A DNA stretch of 5,332 bases from Zeimonas sp035303885 (GTDB lineage Bacteria > Pseudomonadota > Gammaproteobacteria > Burkholderiales > Burkholderiaceae_E): contig DATGRE010000098.1 of NCBI GenBank assembly GCA_035303885.1, positions 1 through 5,332 on the forward strand, written 5' to 3'. A model generated the notes under the pieces. It ran no database searches and was not told the origin of the DNA. It saw nothing but the letters and a program-made list of their open reading frames with translations. Shown in pieces: positions 4,207-5,332 of the stretch (its first letter is position 1; every line of letters begins with the position of its first letter). A program made the position numbers and the translations under genes.

Positions 4207-5332
4207 GTGCGCGCCGCTCCTTCGGGCCATTCGACGGGCCCGGGCGGTCGCACCGCGCACCGGCGTTCGCGGCTCGAAGCCGCACTGCATGCGCTGTGGT
4301 ACTCGCGCACGCCGTCCGCGGCACAGCGCGTCCTGCGCGTCGCGCTGACGCCGCTGGCCGCGCTCACCGCACGGGTGGCGACGCATCGCCGCCGGGCGAT
4401 CGCCCGTCTCGCGACGCCTGCCGTGCCGGTCGTCGTCGTCGGCAATCTCGTCGTCGGCGGCGCGGGCAAGACGCCGCTGGTCGCCGCGCTGGTCGAGGCG
4501 CTCGCACAACGCGGCTGGCACCCGGGCGTGCTCGCCAGCGGCTACGGCGCGCGTCGCAGCGATCCCCGGATGGTTCCGCCCGAAGCCGACGCGCTCGAGC
4601 ATGGCGACGAGCCCGTGCTGCTCGCGCGGCGTACCGGGCGTCCGGTCGCCGCGGGACGCGACCGCGCGGCGGCGCTGCAACGGTTGCTCGCCGAGCACCC
4701 CGGAATCGACGTCGTCGTCAGCGACGACGGCCTGCAGCACGCGCGGCTCGCGCGCAGCGTCGAGATCGCCGTCTTCGACGAACGCGGCGTCGGCAACGGG
4801 CGATGCCTGCCCGCCGGTCCGCTGCGCGCGCCGCTGTCACAGGCGATGTCGGTCGACGCGATCGCACTGAACGGCCAGGCGCGCGCACCGCTGCCGCATC
4901 CGCGCGCCTTCGGCTTTCGCATCGAGCCGTTGCGCTTCGTCGCACTGGACGGCGCTGCGGCGCCGGTGCCGGCGCACGCGTTCGCGCGGCGCGTCGGCCG
5001 CGACCGCGTCGTCGGGATCGCCGCCACCGGTGCGCCGCAGCGCTTCTTCGCGACGCTGCGCACGCTCGGCATCGACGCACGCATGCTCGCGCTCGCCGAC
5101 CACGCAGTAATCGATGCGGCGGCGCTCGCCGGCCTGGATGCGAGCTACGTCGTCATGACCGAGAAGGACGCCGTAAAATGCGCGGCCTGGGCCGACGCGC
5201 GCTGCTGGTTCCTCGAAGTGCGCGCGATACCGGAGCCCGCCTTCGTCGACTGGCTGATCGAGACGCTCCATGGACGCACGCCTTCTCGAGATTCTCGTAT
5301 GTCCGCTTTGCAAGGGGCCTCTCCGGAAGCTG
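4207..5332 (+). CDS. lpxK: Tetraacyldisaccharide 4'-kinase (runs off the right edge)
   Basis: LpxK phosphorylates the 4' position of the lipid A disaccharide, making lipid IVA at the inner face of the cytoplasmic membrane. Visible in order are a hydrophobic N-terminal helix (about 35-55), the P-loop GNLVVGGAGKTP (79-90; Lys88, Thr89), GDEP (133-136), SDDGLQH (172-178), GNGRCLPAGPLR, QRFFATLRTLGI, ADH (297-299) and MTEKDAVKC (317-325). The family motif SRGYG reads ASGYG here (110-114). I chose the GTG at 4207, six bases after the exbD stop. It is the only usual start codon upstream of the conserved LEAALHALWY, though AGAAGG lies only 2 bases before it and the first 22 residues are low-complexity. 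The core appears complete by about residue 356 (WLIETLHG), yet the frame stays open to the window end. It overlaps the Trm112-like gene in another frame by at least 63 bases. Confidence 0.93.
   Translation, partial: MRAAPSGHSTGPGGRTAHRRSRLEAALHALWYSRTPSAAQRVLRVALTPLAALTARVATHRRRAIARLATPAVPVVVVGNLVVGGAGKTPLVAALVEALAQRGWHPGVLASGYGARRSDPRMVPPEADALEHGDEPVLLARRTGRPVAAGRDRAAALQRLLAEHPGIDVVVSDDGLQHARLARSVEIAVFDERGVGNGRCLPAGPLRAPLSQAMSVDAIALNGQARAPLPHPRAFGFRIEPLRFVALDGAAAPVPAHAFARRVGRDRVVGIAATGAPQRFFATLRTLGIDARMLALADHAVIDAAALAGLDASYVVMTEKDAVKCAAWADARCWFLEVRAIPEPAFVDWLIETLHGRTPSRDSRMSALQGASPEA
5270..5332 (+). CDS. Trm112-like small zinc protein, 5' end (partial)
   Basis: The first 21 residues, MDARLLEILVCPLCKGPLRK and one Leu, match the start of the Trm112/YcaR family, small proteins of about 60 residues. 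Cys11 and Cys14 in CPLC are the first half of a probable zinc site. The second half would lie beyond the window. Eukaryotic Trm112 activates methyltransferases; the role of the bacterial protein is less certain. It typically sits between lpxK and kdsB, as this position after lpxK suggests. The ATG is embedded in the lpxK frame with no strong ribosome binding site, so translation is probably coupled to lpxK. Confidence 0.9.
   Translation, partial: MDARLLEILVCPLCKGPLRKL

Noticed and set aside
3730..4740. 336-residue minus-strand open frame opposite exbD and lpxK
   Set aside because: Antisense shadow; exbD and lpxK on the other strand have clear family motifs.

Overview
The window looks like ordinary chromosome from a very GC-rich betaproteobacterium, most likely of the order Burkholderiales. 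This rests on protein-family resemblance recalled from memory, on strong G/C at third codon positions, and on the order exbB-exbD-lpxK-Trm112, which is familiar from that group. No mobile element, CRISPR array, tRNA or rRNA gene is visible.

Left part, mostly minus strand (1-2786). The first 94 bases are probably the 3' end of an unrecognised plus-strand gene. About 200 bases without a convincing gene follow. Then come three leftward genes: a small GlsB/YeaQ/YmgE-type membrane protein (292-549), an iron superoxide dismutase sodB (687-1268) and the exodeoxyribonuclease VII large subunit xseA (1350-2786). sodB lies 81 bp downstream of xseA and has its own strong ribosome binding site. GC-rich hairpins follow the stop codons of sodB and of the small membrane gene, but neither has a U-tract. 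The left block thus combines DNA repair (XseA), superoxide detoxification (SodB) and a putative stress membrane protein.

Divergent intergenic region (2787-3148). It separates xseA from the rightward operon. It holds three near-matches to the DnaA box, a block of about 42 bases of almost pure G/C with short repeats, an A8 tract, and a weak candidate promoter in front of exbB.

Right part, plus strand (3149-5332). A tightly packed operon encodes an ExbB/TolQ-type proton channel subunit (TTG start, 3149-3754), its ExbD/TolR partner (overlapping by ATGA, 3751-4200), the lipid A 4'-kinase LpxK (GTG start at 4207, still open at the window end) and the first 21 codons of a Trm112-like zinc protein (from 5270). 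LpxK catalyses a late step of lipid A synthesis. ExbB-ExbD would form an inner-membrane, proton-driven motor whose target cannot be read from this sequence.

I see no previously undescribed system. The points most worth checking are the long out-of-frame overlap of lpxK with the Trm112-like gene, the altered SRGYG motif in LpxK, the TM3 sequence of ExbB, and the DnaA-box-like sites in the divergent intergenic region.
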